Assembly: GCA_024233835.1 (NCBI GenBank)
Contig: JACKPC010000001.1
Span: forward strand, 620,001 to 684,000
Reading direction: 5' to 3'
DNA from: Leptospiraceae bacterium
GTDB taxonomy: Bacteria; Spirochaetota; Leptospiria; Leptospirales; Leptospiraceae
Length of the DNA: 64,000 nucleotides
In this document: piece after piece, positions 9,118-17,990 of the stretch
How positions within the stretch are numbered: position 1 is the first letter of the stretch
How the letters are laid out: each line of letters opens with the position of its first letter
Translations under genes and position numbers: made by a program
The notes under the pieces: generated by a model
The model's input: the letters and a program-made list of their open reading frames with translations, nothing else
Databases searched by the model: none
Told to the model about the DNA's origin: nothing

Positions 9118-10854
9118 ATGCTAACAATCGCGTATGGAGAGGCCAATTTCGAGAACCTCAGGCAAGCAGGAGAACTTTTTATAGACAAAACCGCTTTTAT
9201 TCCTTACTTAGAGGGAGTTAAGAAGTTTTTCTTTATTCGGCCAAGGCGTTTCGGAAAAAGCCTCTGGATTAGCGTCCTGCAATCCTATTACGACCTGAAG
9301 AAGCAGGAGAAGTTCGATGAGCTTTTCCATGAACTCTACATCCATAAACAACCTACAGAACTGAAAAATTCCTACCTCGTTCTCAAGTTTGACTTTTCCG
9401 GGCTGGACACTTCTTCCGAGAAAAATTTAATGAAGAGTTTTCATAACCGGGTGAGTTCTGAGTTAGAACGGTTCTTTTATGAATATCGCTTCCTCTTTCC
9501 CTCCACACAGGAGGCACATTTCTTTCAGGACTTAAAACAAAAAACCGCCGAAGAATCGATTTCTTTAATCAGGATCGAGGCCGGTAAACAAAACCTTAAG
9601 GTCTATACTTTTATCGACGAGTATGATCATTTTGCCAATAAGCTCGCTTCGGAAGGAAAAGAAGCATTTGTTCGTGACATTATCTCTGAGACCGGCTATG
9701 TCCGCAACTTCTATGAGCAAATGAAAATAGCCAGTGGAGAAGGCGTCTTTGAAAGGTTTTTTATCACCGGTGTTTCTCCTATCATGCTCGATGAACTGGC
9801 CAGTGGTTTTAATATCATGAGCAATATGACTACAGATCCGGAGTTTAATGAGATGCTGGGTTTTACAGCAGAAGAAGTTCGCAATCTATTAGATTTATTA
9901 TCCGATGAGTATTATCAGAAAAAATGTAAAGAGGAAGTCTTTTTTGATCTTATAGAGTATTATAATGGTTATCGCTTTTCTAAAATGGCCAAAAATACCC
10001 TTTTTAATTCGGATATGCTGCTCTATTTCTTACAATATTTCTCCCGGCATAAAACCTATCCGGAAGAAATTCTCGATCTCAATGTAAAGACAGATTATAG
10101 CAAGTTGAAAGGCTTGATCGTGGGTAGCAGCGGTAAGGAAAACCTGAAACGAATCTTAGAGGAAATTAATACTCAGGAGTATTTAACCTTTCAATTAGTA
10201 CAGCGCTTTACCTTTGAAAACCGCTTGAAAGACTACGAATTGAAATCCTTACTCTTTTTCTTCGGCCTCTTAACCATGACAAATATTCCCAACCGTTTTG
10301 TTGTGCCGAACCAGGTAATACGAACTTTACACTGGGAGTATTTCCAGAACTTCTTAGAAGAAAACGGGGTGGACTTCGATGTAAGTGCTCTGCACAACTG
10401 CATTGCCGAAATGTCCGAGTCCGGGAAAGTAGAGGGCTTGAAAAATTTAGCTGTTGATTTCTTTCAGAATAAACTCTCAAACTTCGATTTTTCTGCCATG
10501 ACAGAGAAGCATATCAAGTTTATGTTTATCTCCTACTTTACTTTGAGTAAGCTCTACAACATTATCTCCGAAAGAGAACTACCCGGCGGCAAACGCATCG
10601 ACCTTCTCTTCGAAGCTCACCCGGCCTATTACCATTACGTAATGCATAACTTTATCATGGAATTCAAATATATCTACAAGAAAGATTCTCCTTCGGTAGC
10701 CAGAGCAAAGCGGGAAGCGGCTATTTCCCAGGCAAAAGAATACTACGAGACCTACAAGCGTGACTTCAAGCAATTTGGCCGAGAACTCCATTCTATGGCT
10801 CTCATCGTGACCCACGACAAACAGGTAGAACTTGTGGAAGTTGCCGGGTTTTGA
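9118..10854 (+). CDS. AAA-ATPase-like protein with C-terminal PD-(D/E)XK nuclease domain
   Basis: A 578-residue protein of the large AAA-ATPase-like/DUF1703 family common in spirochaetes and Bacteroidetes. Walker A is RPRRFGKSL (41-49), Walker B is TFIDEYDHF near residue 164, and a C-terminal nuclease-like segment has D in KRIDLLFEAHP followed by IMEFKYIYK near 523 (the D...ExK pattern). The start is ATG 9118, at the usual position for the family (LTIAYGEANFENLR). The function of these proteins is unknown; they are repeatedly duplicated, and here a relic copy lies directly upstream. A mobile or conflict-related role is only inference. Confidence 0.8.
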   Translation: MLTIAYGEANFENLRQAGELFIDKTAFIPYLEGVKKFFFIRPRRFGKSLWISVLQSYYDLKKQEKFDELFHELYIHKQPTELKNSYLVLKFDFSGLDTSSEKNLMKSFHNRVSSELERFFYEYRFLFPSTQEAHFFQDLKQKTAEESISLIRIEAGKQNLKVYTFIDEYDHFANKLASEGKEAFVRDIISETGYVRNFYEQMKIASGEGVFERFFITGVSPIMLDELASGFNIMSNMTTDPEFNEMLGFTAEEVRNLLDLLSDEYYQKKCKEEVFFDLIEYYNGYRFSKMAKNTLFNSDMLLYFLQYFSRHKTYPEEILDLNVKTDYSKLKGLIVGSSGKENLKRILEEINTQEYLTFQLVQRFTFENRLKDYELKSLLFFFGLLTMTNIPNRFVVPNQVIRTLHWEYFQNFLEENGVDFDVSALHNCIAEMSESGKVEGLKNLAVDFFQNKLSNFDFSAMTEKHIKFMFISYFTLSKLYNIISERELPGGKRIDLLFEAHPAYYHYVMHNFIMEFKYIYKKDSPSVARAKREAAISQAKEYYETYKRDFKQFGRELHSMALIVTHDKQVELVEVAGF

Positions 10855-10864
10855 ATTTAACTTT

Positions 10865-10941
10865 GAAGCATGGTCAGATAGCAACCGGTTGCCGAGTAGA
10901 GCGATAGCTCGTATCGAAGCACGCTCAGATGCAACCGCTTG
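10865..10941. repeat. pair of imperfect direct repeats
   Basis: Two similar 26-27 base units (GAAGCATGGTCAGATAGCAA... at 10865-10891 and GAAGCACGCTCAGATGCAAC... at 10916-10941) lie in the gap between convergent genes. No T run follows, so they are not an obvious terminator. Their role is unknown. Confidence 0.5.
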
Positions 10942-10954
10942 TTATCTCTTAATT

Positions 10955-12280
10955 TTATTTGTCAGCATTACGTTTTCCTAATCTTTCATCGGCCATTCTG
11001 TGGATTTCTTCAGAGAAGTCAGGATAACGTTGTAAGACCGCTTCAAAAGTATCTTTATCCAGGGCATACAGATCGCAATAGTCTACTGCTTTAACCGTTG
11101 CAGTTCTCGGTGCACTGGTAAGAAGAGCAATTTCCCCGAAAAAGTTTCCTTGTGTCAATGTGGCAAATACCGTATTTGTTTTCTCATCCAGAACCTGCAC
11201 AGAACCCTGGATAATGAAGTAGAGACTTTTTCCTATTTCACCTTTTCGAAATATAAAATCCTCCGGTGTATATACAACGGGTCGCAGGTGCATTACCAGA
11301 TCCTGCAAAAATTCTTCGCTGGCATTTTTAAAAAGAGGAATCTTTTCGAGCATCTCTTTATTAATATAAAGAGCTACTTTCATCTTTAACGAAGAAGGAA
11401 GGTCGGATAAAACCGAAGATTCATCGTATCCTTTTTTACTTTCCCAGAGATAAGAATAATACAAATTTACCTTACTCTGTAAGTCTTCCGGTAACTGACG
11501 ATATTTCATAAATGTATTAATCTTATCCATTTTCTCGATGAACTGAGCTTTGGCCAAGTCTACATTCGAGATAAGGTTCGCAATGTTACCGATGATATAA
11601 CCATACATAGCCGCACCGAATAGTTCTACACCGATTACATAAATAATCTCATTATTCGTTTTGGGAGTAATGTCTCCATAACCTATAGTTGTCAAAGTGG
11701 TTACAGACCAGTAAAGGGCCTTGATATAAGTTGTAGGATTATCCGTGAAAAGTTTTGCCGCTTCATCCACTACATCTCTTCCGTGAATTTTTATCCAACC
11801 GCAGGCAAACCAGTGCATTATTAGAAAGATCCAGTATAAGAAGTAGAAGATCCGAACTACAGAAGGGTTAGAGAATTCTCCGCCTCCCCAGCGTCTCGCA
11901 AATCCTTTCAGGGTAGAAAGTTGTGTAATCCGCAGAACCCTGACAAAAGCCAAAAAGTCGAGCTCCCTGGGTAGACTGGTGTAAATGACTAATAAGTCAA
12001 ATGGAATAACGGAAAGAAAATCTGTAATGAATTGGGATTTGAAGTATTTTTTTAAACCACGGTTATCCTTGCTATTCTTAGCTCTTTCCCTGTGCTCATA
12101 AATATTTACGAGCATATCCAGAAAAAAGAAAAAACTAACGAAAATGTTTATTACAGCAAGAACCGGCCCGATGTGAAAGTTAAGAACCAACCACATGGGA
12201 ACCTGGATAGCGGTATAAGTAGCCAGAAGAAGCATTATGCTTCCCCAGGGACCTTTATGTTTATTGATAAATCCGAGCAT
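10955..12280 (-). CDS. cyclic-nucleotide-gated potassium channel (SthK/LliK-like)
   Basis: A 441-residue channel. Six transmembrane segments lie in residues 10-235, with a modest S4 segment (RVLRITQLSTLKGFARR) and the K+ selectivity filter T-I-G-Y-G-D at 198-203. A C-linker follows, then a cyclic-nucleotide-binding domain at about 315-435 with the phosphate-binding cassette FGEIALLTSAPRTATV, including E383 and R392. This is the layout of the spirochaete channels SthK and LliK, which open on cAMP. It would conduct K+ across the inner membrane in response to cNMP. It stands alone, convergent to the ATPase gene and divergent from the SPFH gene. Confidence 0.93.
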   Translation of the reverse strand: MLGFINKHKGPWGSIMLLLATYTAIQVPMWLVLNFHIGPVLAVINIFVSFFFFLDMLVNIYEHRERAKNSKDNRGLKKYFKSQFITDFLSVIPFDLLVIYTSLPRELDFLAFVRVLRITQLSTLKGFARRWGGGEFSNPSVVRIFYFLYWIFLIMHWFACGWIKIHGRDVVDEAAKLFTDNPTTYIKALYWSVTTLTTIGYGDITPKTNNEIIYVIGVELFGAAMYGYIIGNIANLISNVDLAKAQFIEKMDKINTFMKYRQLPEDLQSKVNLYYSYLWESKKGYDESSVLSDLPSSLKMKVALYINKEMLEKIPLFKNASEEFLQDLVMHLRPVVYTPEDFIFRKGEIGKSLYFIIQGSVQVLDEKTNTVFATLTQGNFFGEIALLTSAPRTATVKAVDYCDLYALDKDTFEAVLQRYPDFSEEIHRMADERLGKRNADK

Positions 12281-12334
12281 ACAGGTTCATGTTTGTATTC
12301 TTGATTCAGGATGCAAATAGTTTTAAAAAATTTC

Positions 12335-12362
12335 TTGATCCCATTTTACATTCCGTTATAGT
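12335..12362 (+). promoter_or_regulatory. possible sigma-70-type promoter for the SPFH gene
   Basis: TTGATC at 12335-12340 and TATAGT at 12357-12362 are 16 bases apart in the gap upstream of the SPFH gene, giving a leader of about 90 bases. This is motif resemblance only. Confidence 0.3.
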
Positions 12363-12457
12363 CTATAAAGGGAAGTCACAAAAAGTGATAATTTCGGGTT
12401 TATGTGATACCGGATGATTTGCCGGAAAGGCAAAAGATTAATTCAATGAGGTAGTTT

Positions 12458-13597
12458 ATGGGTTTATGGGATGTAATTAAGGGCGAGTTTATTGATGTCG
12501 TCGAATATGAAGATAATTCGCAGGATGTTCTTGTTTATAAGTTTGATAGACAGGGTAATGAAATTAAGAATGGAGCCCAGTTAATTGTAAGACCGGGTCA
12601 AACCGCGATTTTTGTGAACTATGGAGAAGGTGGTTCTTCTGCTCAGCTTGGAGATAAATTTGAGCAGGGAAGATACGAACTTACAACACAAAACCTTCCG
12701 ATTCTTTCCAAGTTACAGGCCTGGAAGCACGGTTTTAACTCTCCTTTCAAAGCAGAAGTTTATTTTGTTAATTCAAGGCTCTTAACCGGTCAAAAGTGGG
12801 GAACAAAAAATCCGATTACCATGAGGGATGCCGATTTTGGAATCGTTCGGGTAAGAGCTTTTGGAACCTATTCAATTCGCATTTCCAACCCGGAAGGTTT
12901 TATTACCAATCTATCCGGTGGTAGCTCTTCTTTTGATCTGGATAACTTGAAAGATGATTTAAGAAGTCTCGTGGTTAACGAGTTTACCGATGCTCTCGGT
13001 GAAATGAAAATTCCGGTTTTAGACCTTGCTTCTCAGTACAAAGAGCTGGGTGGAACCATTGAGGGTTTTCTGAATAAAGGCTTTGCTGATCTCGGCCTCG
13101 AAGTAAAACGCTTCCTGATTGAAAACATTTCTCTTCCGCCGGAAGTAGAAGCTGCTATCGATCAAAGAGGAGCTATGGGAGCCCTGGGCGTAAACTACAT
13201 GCAAAAAGCCGCAGCCGATGCTATGATAAATGCTTCTCTCAATGAAGGAGGAGCCGGTGGTATGATGGGCGCCGGAATGGGCATGGGTGCCGGAATGCAA
13301 ATGGGCAATATGATGGGACAGGCCTTTGGTGGCGGACAGCAGCAACAGGCACCGGGTCAGGCTCCTCCTCCACCTCCGGGAGCTTCTCAATATTATATTT
13401 CTGTTAACGGACAGCAGCAGGGTCCTTTCCCTATGGATCAGCTAAAAAATATGGCAGCTAATGGTCAGCTAACCAAGCAAACCTATATCTGGAAGCAGGG
13501 CATGGCAAACTGGCAGGCCGCCGGTGAAGTAGCAGAAGTGAGTGCACTTTTTGCACAAACACCTCCACCGCCTCCACCACCCCCTCCGGCAGGTTAA
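12458..13597 (+). CDS. SPFH-domain (YdjI/virion-core-like) protein with GYF_2 domain
   Basis: A 379-residue protein. Residues 1-235 fit the bacterial SPFH family related to Bacillus YdjI (starts MGLWDVIKGEFIDVVEYED). A Gly/Met/Gln-rich linker covers about 260-300. Residues about 308-365 form a GYF_2 domain (YYISVNGQQQGPFPMDQLK ... IWKQGMANWQ), and the tail is a proline run. SPFH proteins scaffold membranes; GYF domains bind proline-rich peptides, so the tail could be a ligand for its own or a partner's GYF domain. GAGGTAG upstream supports ATG 12458. The zinc-ribbon protein that often accompanies this family lies two genes downstream. Confidence 0.85.
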   Translation: MGLWDVIKGEFIDVVEYEDNSQDVLVYKFDRQGNEIKNGAQLIVRPGQTAIFVNYGEGGSSAQLGDKFEQGRYELTTQNLPILSKLQAWKHGFNSPFKAEVYFVNSRLLTGQKWGTKNPITMRDADFGIVRVRAFGTYSIRISNPEGFITNLSGGSSSFDLDNLKDDLRSLVVNEFTDALGEMKIPVLDLASQYKELGGTIEGFLNKGFADLGLEVKRFLIENISLPPEVEAAIDQRGAMGALGVNYMQKAAADAMINASLNEGGAGGMMGAGMGMGAGMQMGNMMGQAFGGGQQQQAPGQAPPPPPGASQYYISVNGQQQGPFPMDQLKNMAANGQLTKQTYIWKQGMANWQAAGEVAEVSALFAQTPPPPPPPPPAG

Positions 13598-13604
13598 TTA
13601 GAAA

Positions 13605-13640
13605 TTTTTTAGCGGGTGTTTTTTTGCACTCGCTAAAAAA
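13605..13640 (+). terminator. intrinsic terminator after the SPFH gene
   Basis: A 14-base stem (TTTTTTAGCGGGTG against CACTCGCTAAAAAA, with one G-U pair) starts eight bases after the stop codon. Flanking A and T runs suggest it could work in both directions. Confidence 0.75.
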
Positions 13641-13645
13641 ATTGT

Positions 13646-13816
13646 ATGTCGGCCCCAAACAGAAATCTCTTAGAACAGAGTATATCTCAATTTTTTACCT
13701 GTAATTACTATCCGGACAGAAGAGAGCTGGAAAGTTTATTCATTCTCCTAACGGCGAGAATTCTTAGAGATAAATTAAAAAAAAATGGTCTTTGTCTTCA
13801 CACTTATCTTTATTAA
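13646..13816 (+). CDS. short frame, probable N-terminal end of the frameshifted DNA methylase
   Basis: A 56-residue frame (MSAPNRNLLEQSISQFFTCN...) overlaps the start of the methylase gene in another frame. Both frames meet at a run of nine A (13777-13785). One additional A would join them, giving ...RDKLKKKWSLSSHLSLL and a methylase of about 706 residues with an ATG start rather than an isolated TTG start. No family can be assigned to the 56 residues alone. It may be a true mutation, slippage control, or a homopolymer error in the sequence. Confidence 0.45.
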   Translation: MSAPNRNLLEQSISQFFTCNYYPDRRELESLFILLTARILRDKLKKNGLCLHTYLY

Positions 13817-15765
13817 AAGAAGCTAATATTTTATTACCCGGAAAATTTGCAATACCGGATGTTTCTTATGAATACCTTGAATCTTTTTTTCAAAGCTGTT
13901 TGCAGCAGGAAGAAGATTTTTCTGTGTTTTCTACACAGGCCTTTTCTTTTCTCTATGAAAATTCCCTAATAAATTTACAAAAAAGAAAGGAAGGAGGTAT
14001 TTATTATACACCGGATTCGGTTGCGGAAACCCTTCTGGAAAGAATTCCTTTAGAGGAAATCTCTTCTGAAGAACCTGTGGTTTTCGATCCGACCTGCGGT
14101 TGTGGAATTTTTTTACTCTCTATCTTAAAAGTCTTAAAACGATTCCCCGGAACCGGAAAAATACAGATACTCGGAAATGAAATCGATCCTTTCGCTTTAA
14201 GAATTGCTTCTTTATGTTTGCTATTAGAAAAAAGCAGTTTAGATTTTTCCTATGATTTTATCGAAGAGAATGCTGGAGCTGATACGTTTTCTTCTCAATT
14301 TCAATATCGCTTTAACAAACAACCCGATTTAATTATTGGTAATCTACCCTTTCGACGAAAAGGAAGAAACCAGGCAGATGAATCTTCCCGGATTTTAAAA
14401 CAGCTTTGTTTGTTGCTTAAGGAAAATGGCCTGATGGGAATTATCCTGCCTGAATCCTTTATTACAAGAATTGAAAAAGAAGAACAAAAACTTAGAGATG
14501 AAATATTACAGAATTTTTGTATCTATGAAACTTTCCGTATTCCGAAAGAAGTTTTTAATCAGGGAAATATGCCGGCTATGGCCTGGATTATGAAAAAAAG
14601 AAAACTCTCCAAACCTTTCTTCTGTTATTTTGAAGGTTTATTTTTTGAATCGTCTCAAACAGTGAGACTTTTATCTTATGAAAGAAATAAAAAAAAGGTT
14701 TCTTTCTTTCATCCGGTTTTTCAAAAAATGGAGACTTCTTCTCTTAAAGTAAAAGATTTATTTTTTATTGAACCGGGCCTGCAACCGGCTCATCCTTTGG
14801 TTATACAAAAAAAACATACAAATTCGAGTCCTGAGTTTTATCTCTGGACCGGAGGAATAAAGGGAATTCAACCCTTTACAGATATACAAAAAACGAAATA
14901 TTCTTTTTTTGAAATGAAGGATGAAAATATTTTAAAACGGGCCCAGAGACGAAACTTAAGGTCTTATTTAAATACCTATAGAGTCATGTTACTCGTTCCT
15001 TCCAATACAGCGAAAAGAATTCGCGCTTGCCTGGTTCGGCATAAAGAAGGAAGTTTCCGAGTTGCTCCCTACTATGCCTTTAATGCGATTTTTCCCAAAA
15101 ATGTAGAGGATACAGATTCTGCTTACCTGCTCTGGCTTCTATTTAACCATCCTCTGGCCAGTGTCTATCTGACTGAGTTAAAAAAGACTGTCTGGACTTC
15201 GATTAATTCTTATCGCGATTTTCCCTATCCTCAGAGTTGGATAGAGCCATCTTTAAAAAAAACAATTGCAGAAAAAGTTAAAAAACTTTTTGAAATTCAG
15301 AAAAATACTGGCTTAAAAGATAGAGATATAATCTTCTTAAATCTTGTAAAAGAACTGGACCTTTTCGTTTATGAGTCTTATGCCTTACAAGAAGAAGACA
15401 TACGGAGTATAGAATGTATGTACGGGAATGAGCTAAGGCCCGGTTTAAAGGAGTTCGGAGAAACCTGGAAATTATTTCCCTCAAAACAAAGCCCGGAAGC
15501 GGAAAGTTCCTGTTTGAAAGCCGGCATGTTTTTTCAGACTCTGAGTATTAATTATAATAAGTTGAAAGTGGAAATCTCTCTTTTCTGCCCGCAGCTCGGG
15601 CAAAAAACGATTCTTTTAGATATACATCCTTCTATGCCGGGCTGGGTTTTGCAGGCAGGTGCAAGCGGAAAAATTATAAGTAAAACATCTTTGTTTTCTA
15701 ATACACTTACATCACTCGATTCAAAAAAGAATCGACTTGTATTTTTGGCTCATGAGATAAATTAA
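13792..15765 (+). CDS. N6-adenine DNA methyltransferase-like protein
   Basis: As read, 657 residues from a TTG start; an in-frame stop at 13771 prevents a longer version in this frame. GGIYYTPDSVAETLLERI leads into SAM-binding motif I, VVFDPTCGCGIFLL (Asp99), and motif IV reads GNLPF at 183-187 where N-P-P-Y/F is normal for N6-adenine enzymes. The C-terminal half looks like a target-recognition region, as in type IIG/Eco57I-like proteins, but I see no nuclease motif. The unusual motif IV and the probable frameshift at its start leave activity doubtful. It lies between the SPFH and zinc-ribbon genes with the latter 22 bases downstream. Confidence 0.72.
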   Translation: MSSHLSLLKEANILLPGKFAIPDVSYEYLESFFQSCLQQEEDFSVFSTQAFSFLYENSLINLQKRKEGGIYYTPDSVAETLLERIPLEEISSEEPVVFDPTCGCGIFLLSILKVLKRFPGTGKIQILGNEIDPFALRIASLCLLLEKSSLDFSYDFIEENAGADTFSSQFQYRFNKQPDLIIGNLPFRRKGRNQADESSRILKQLCLLLKENGLMGIILPESFITRIEKEEQKLRDEILQNFCIYETFRIPKEVFNQGNMPAMAWIMKKRKLSKPFFCYFEGLFFESSQTVRLLSYERNKKKVSFFHPVFQKMETSSLKVKDLFFIEPGLQPAHPLVIQKKHTNSSPEFYLWTGGIKGIQPFTDIQKTKYSFFEMKDENILKRAQRRNLRSYLNTYRVMLLVPSNTAKRIRACLVRHKEGSFRVAPYYAFNAIFPKNVEDTDSAYLLWLLFNHPLASVYLTELKKTVWTSINSYRDFPYPQSWIEPSLKKTIAEKVKKLFEIQKNTGLKDRDIIFLNLVKELDLFVYESYALQEEDIRSIECMYGNELRPGLKEFGETWKLFPSKQSPEAESSCLKAGMFFQTLSINYNKLKVEISLFCPQLGQKTILLDIHPSMPGWVLQAGASGKIISKTSLFSNTLTSLDSKKNRLVFLAHEIN

Positions 15766-15787
15766 AAAAACGTACCCGGAGGAAGTT

Positions 15788-16885
15788 ATGGCAGAGAACG
15801 AGCAGAAAAAGGAATTTCCCTGTAGTAAATGCGGTGGAAAACTGGAATTTAAACCCGGACTGGATCAGATTGAATGTGTTTATTGCGGACATAAGCAGGA
15901 TATACCGGGTGCTGAAAAAGCTAAAGACTTTGTTGCAAAAGAGTATGACCTCGAAGATGCTCTAAAAAACGCAAAAAAATTCACTGCGGATAAGTTAGTC
16001 GACAAAGGAAAAGAAATTCGTTGTAACGGCTGCGGAGCCAGTTCCATCATAACAGAGCAATCCGACCGTTGTCCTTTCTGCGCCTCTCCGGTTGTCGTAG
16101 AAGCCAGTTCCTCCGAAGAAATGTTCATTCCCGAAAGTATTCTTCCCTTTAAAGTGGATAAAAAAAGTGCCACTCAGAAATTCAAAGATTGGATTAGCGG
16201 ACTCTGGTTTGCACCTAATGACTTAAAAAAAAGAGCCCAACAAAAAGGTATGGATGGAGTTTACCTTCCCTACTGGACCTATGATGCAGAAACAACAACC
16301 GCTTACACAGGAGAAAGGGGAGAATACTACTACGAAACCGAATATTATACAGATGCCGAAGGAAACGAGAAATCCAGAGAAGTGCAAAAAACTCGCTGGT
16401 ATCCGACTTCAGGAACTGTTCGGGTAAGTTTTGATGATGTGTTAGTCTGTGCCTCCAAATCGATCCCGGAAGATATTGTGAATGAACTTGAACCCTGGGA
16501 TCTACAGGAATTAAAACCTTACGAGGCATCTTATCTCAGTGGTTTTATAACAGAACGATATAAGGTGGATCTAAAAGAAGGATACGGAAAAGCCCAGGAA
16601 AGAATGAAAGATGTAATCCGCACGGCTATTGAAAGAGATATAGGTGGAGACACACAGAGAATTCATTCGACAAATACAAACTATTACGATACTACCTTTA
16701 AACACATTCTTCTTCCTCTCTGGATTTCCAGCTTCCGATACAGTGAAAAAGTGTATCGATTCATGGTGAACGCCAGAACCGGAGAAGTGCAGGGAGAAAG
16801 ACCCTGGAGCTGGATTAAAATTACTCTTGCAGTTCTTGTCGGACTCGGTCTTGCAATATTTATCTACTCTCTCACAGGGAAATAG
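15788..16885 (+). CDS. zinc-ribbon membrane-anchored protein (YdjG-like)
   Basis: A 365-residue protein with two zinc ribbons: C-x2-C ... C-x2-C at residues 12-38 (PCSKCGG, CVYCGH) and again near 79-98 (CNGCGA, CPFCA). A central domain has DGVYLPYWTYDAETTTAYTG and a C-terminal single transmembrane helix (about 340-362). It matches the TFIIB-type zinc-ribbon proteins often misnamed primosomal protein N-prime, which sit next to SPFH/YdjI-type genes. GGAGG (15779-15783) precedes ATG 15788. It likely works with the SPFH protein at the membrane. Confidence 0.75.
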   Translation: MAENEQKKEFPCSKCGGKLEFKPGLDQIECVYCGHKQDIPGAEKAKDFVAKEYDLEDALKNAKKFTADKLVDKGKEIRCNGCGASSIITEQSDRCPFCASPVVVEASSSEEMFIPESILPFKVDKKSATQKFKDWISGLWFAPNDLKKRAQQKGMDGVYLPYWTYDAETTTAYTGERGEYYYETEYYTDAEGNEKSREVQKTRWYPTSGTVRVSFDDVLVCASKSIPEDIVNELEPWDLQELKPYEASYLSGFITERYKVDLKEGYGKAQERMKDVIRTAIERDIGGDTQRIHSTNTNYYDTTFKHILLPLWISSFRYSEKVYRFMVNARTGEVQGERPWSWIKITLAVLVGLGLAIFIYSLTGK

Positions 16886-16937
16886 AAACTATAACCCTAT
16901 GGCTGCTGGTTTAAGCCAGCAGTCAGGGAGTAATGGC

Positions 16938-17933
16938 TCAGCTCTTTTTAAACCGATAACAGACATGAGGTAGGTTTTTTCTCTGAAAATCAAAAGGAAT
17001 ACTACGCTTTGTGTAATCTTTACATTCAACACCTTCCGGAAGCTCCATACGCAGACGAAATTTTTTTGAATTATTTGAGAAGTATAAAACTCCATTATTA
17101 CGTAATAATCTTAAACAGTTCAGGATAAGTTCAGGATGATCCCTTTCTATATCCAGTATATGTTTCATCGCTTTGCTTTTTGAGAAAGTAGGAGGATCTA
17201 AAACGATTAAATCATAAGAATTGCTCTTTGAATTTTCTAAGAATTGAAAAACATCTTCCTTTATAAATTCATGGTTGTTGCCGGAAAAACCATTTAAAGC
17301 CATATTTTTCTTTGCTATATCTAAATAGGTTTTTGAGATATCTACAGACGTAGTACTTTTCGCATTTCCGGCTGCTGCATAAACACTAAATGAACCGGTA
17401 TAACAAAAAAGATTTAAAAAATCTTTTCCATTAGTCTCTTCTTTTACAAAGGCTCGTGTCAGGCGGTGATCTAAAAAAAGCCAGGTATCGAGATAATCGC
17501 TAAGATTGATATAAAACTTGAGTCCGTTTTCGGTTATGGTAAATATGGAAGCGTTTTTGTTGAGTTTTTCGTATTGATTTTTATCTCTCATTTTTTCTCT
17601 TTCGCGGATAAAAATATCATCAGAATTAACAGCACAGCTTTCACATAAAATTTTGTATAAAATAGGATAGAATTCTTCTAATTGTTTATCTGTAGTATAA
17701 TAAGGATGCTTATAAATACAGACGTATAGTTTCTGATCGTAGAAGTCGATACTCAAAGGAAATGAGGGAATGTCTCTATCATAAAAACGAAAACAAGTAA
17801 TTGACTGCTTTTTGGCTCGTTTCGAATAATGTCGAAACATTTTTTGCACACGTCCGAAAAAAATCGAATTATCCACTTTCATCATTCTTTTCCTTCGGGG
17901 ATATGAGAAAAGTTTTTTATCTTCATTACCCAT
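16938..17933 (-). CDS. RlmI/RlmK-like SAM-dependent rRNA methyltransferase
   Basis: A 331-residue class I methyltransferase. Motif I is FLNLFCYTGSFSVYAAAG near residue 170, an acidic loop follows (TTSVDISKTYLDIAKKNM), and motif IV is LIVLDPPTFSKSK near 245. This arrangement is shared by 23S rRNA methyltransferases RlmI (m5C) and the C-terminal part of RlmKL (m7G). The N-terminal part (FRFYDRDIPSFPLSIDFYD) resembles the RlmK half, which argues for that type, though no RlmL domain is fused. Exact base specificity is not decided by sequence alone. It is divergent from the histidine kinase, 57 bases away. Confidence 0.75.
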   Translation of the reverse strand: MGNEDKKLFSYPRRKRMMKVDNSIFFGRVQKMFRHYSKRAKKQSITCFRFYDRDIPSFPLSIDFYDQKLYVCIYKHPYYTTDKQLEEFYPILYKILCESCAVNSDDIFIREREKMRDKNQYEKLNKNASIFTITENGLKFYINLSDYLDTWLFLDHRLTRAFVKEETNGKDFLNLFCYTGSFSVYAAAGNAKSTTSVDISKTYLDIAKKNMALNGFSGNNHEFIKEDVFQFLENSKSNSYDLIVLDPPTFSKSKAMKHILDIERDHPELILNCLRLLRNNGVLYFSNNSKKFRLRMELPEGVECKDYTKRSIPFDFQRKNLPHVCYRFKKS

Positions 17934-17990
17934 TTTTATTGACGAAAAATTAGAATAAAACTATTAATTAATAAGTCTGGATAATATTAT

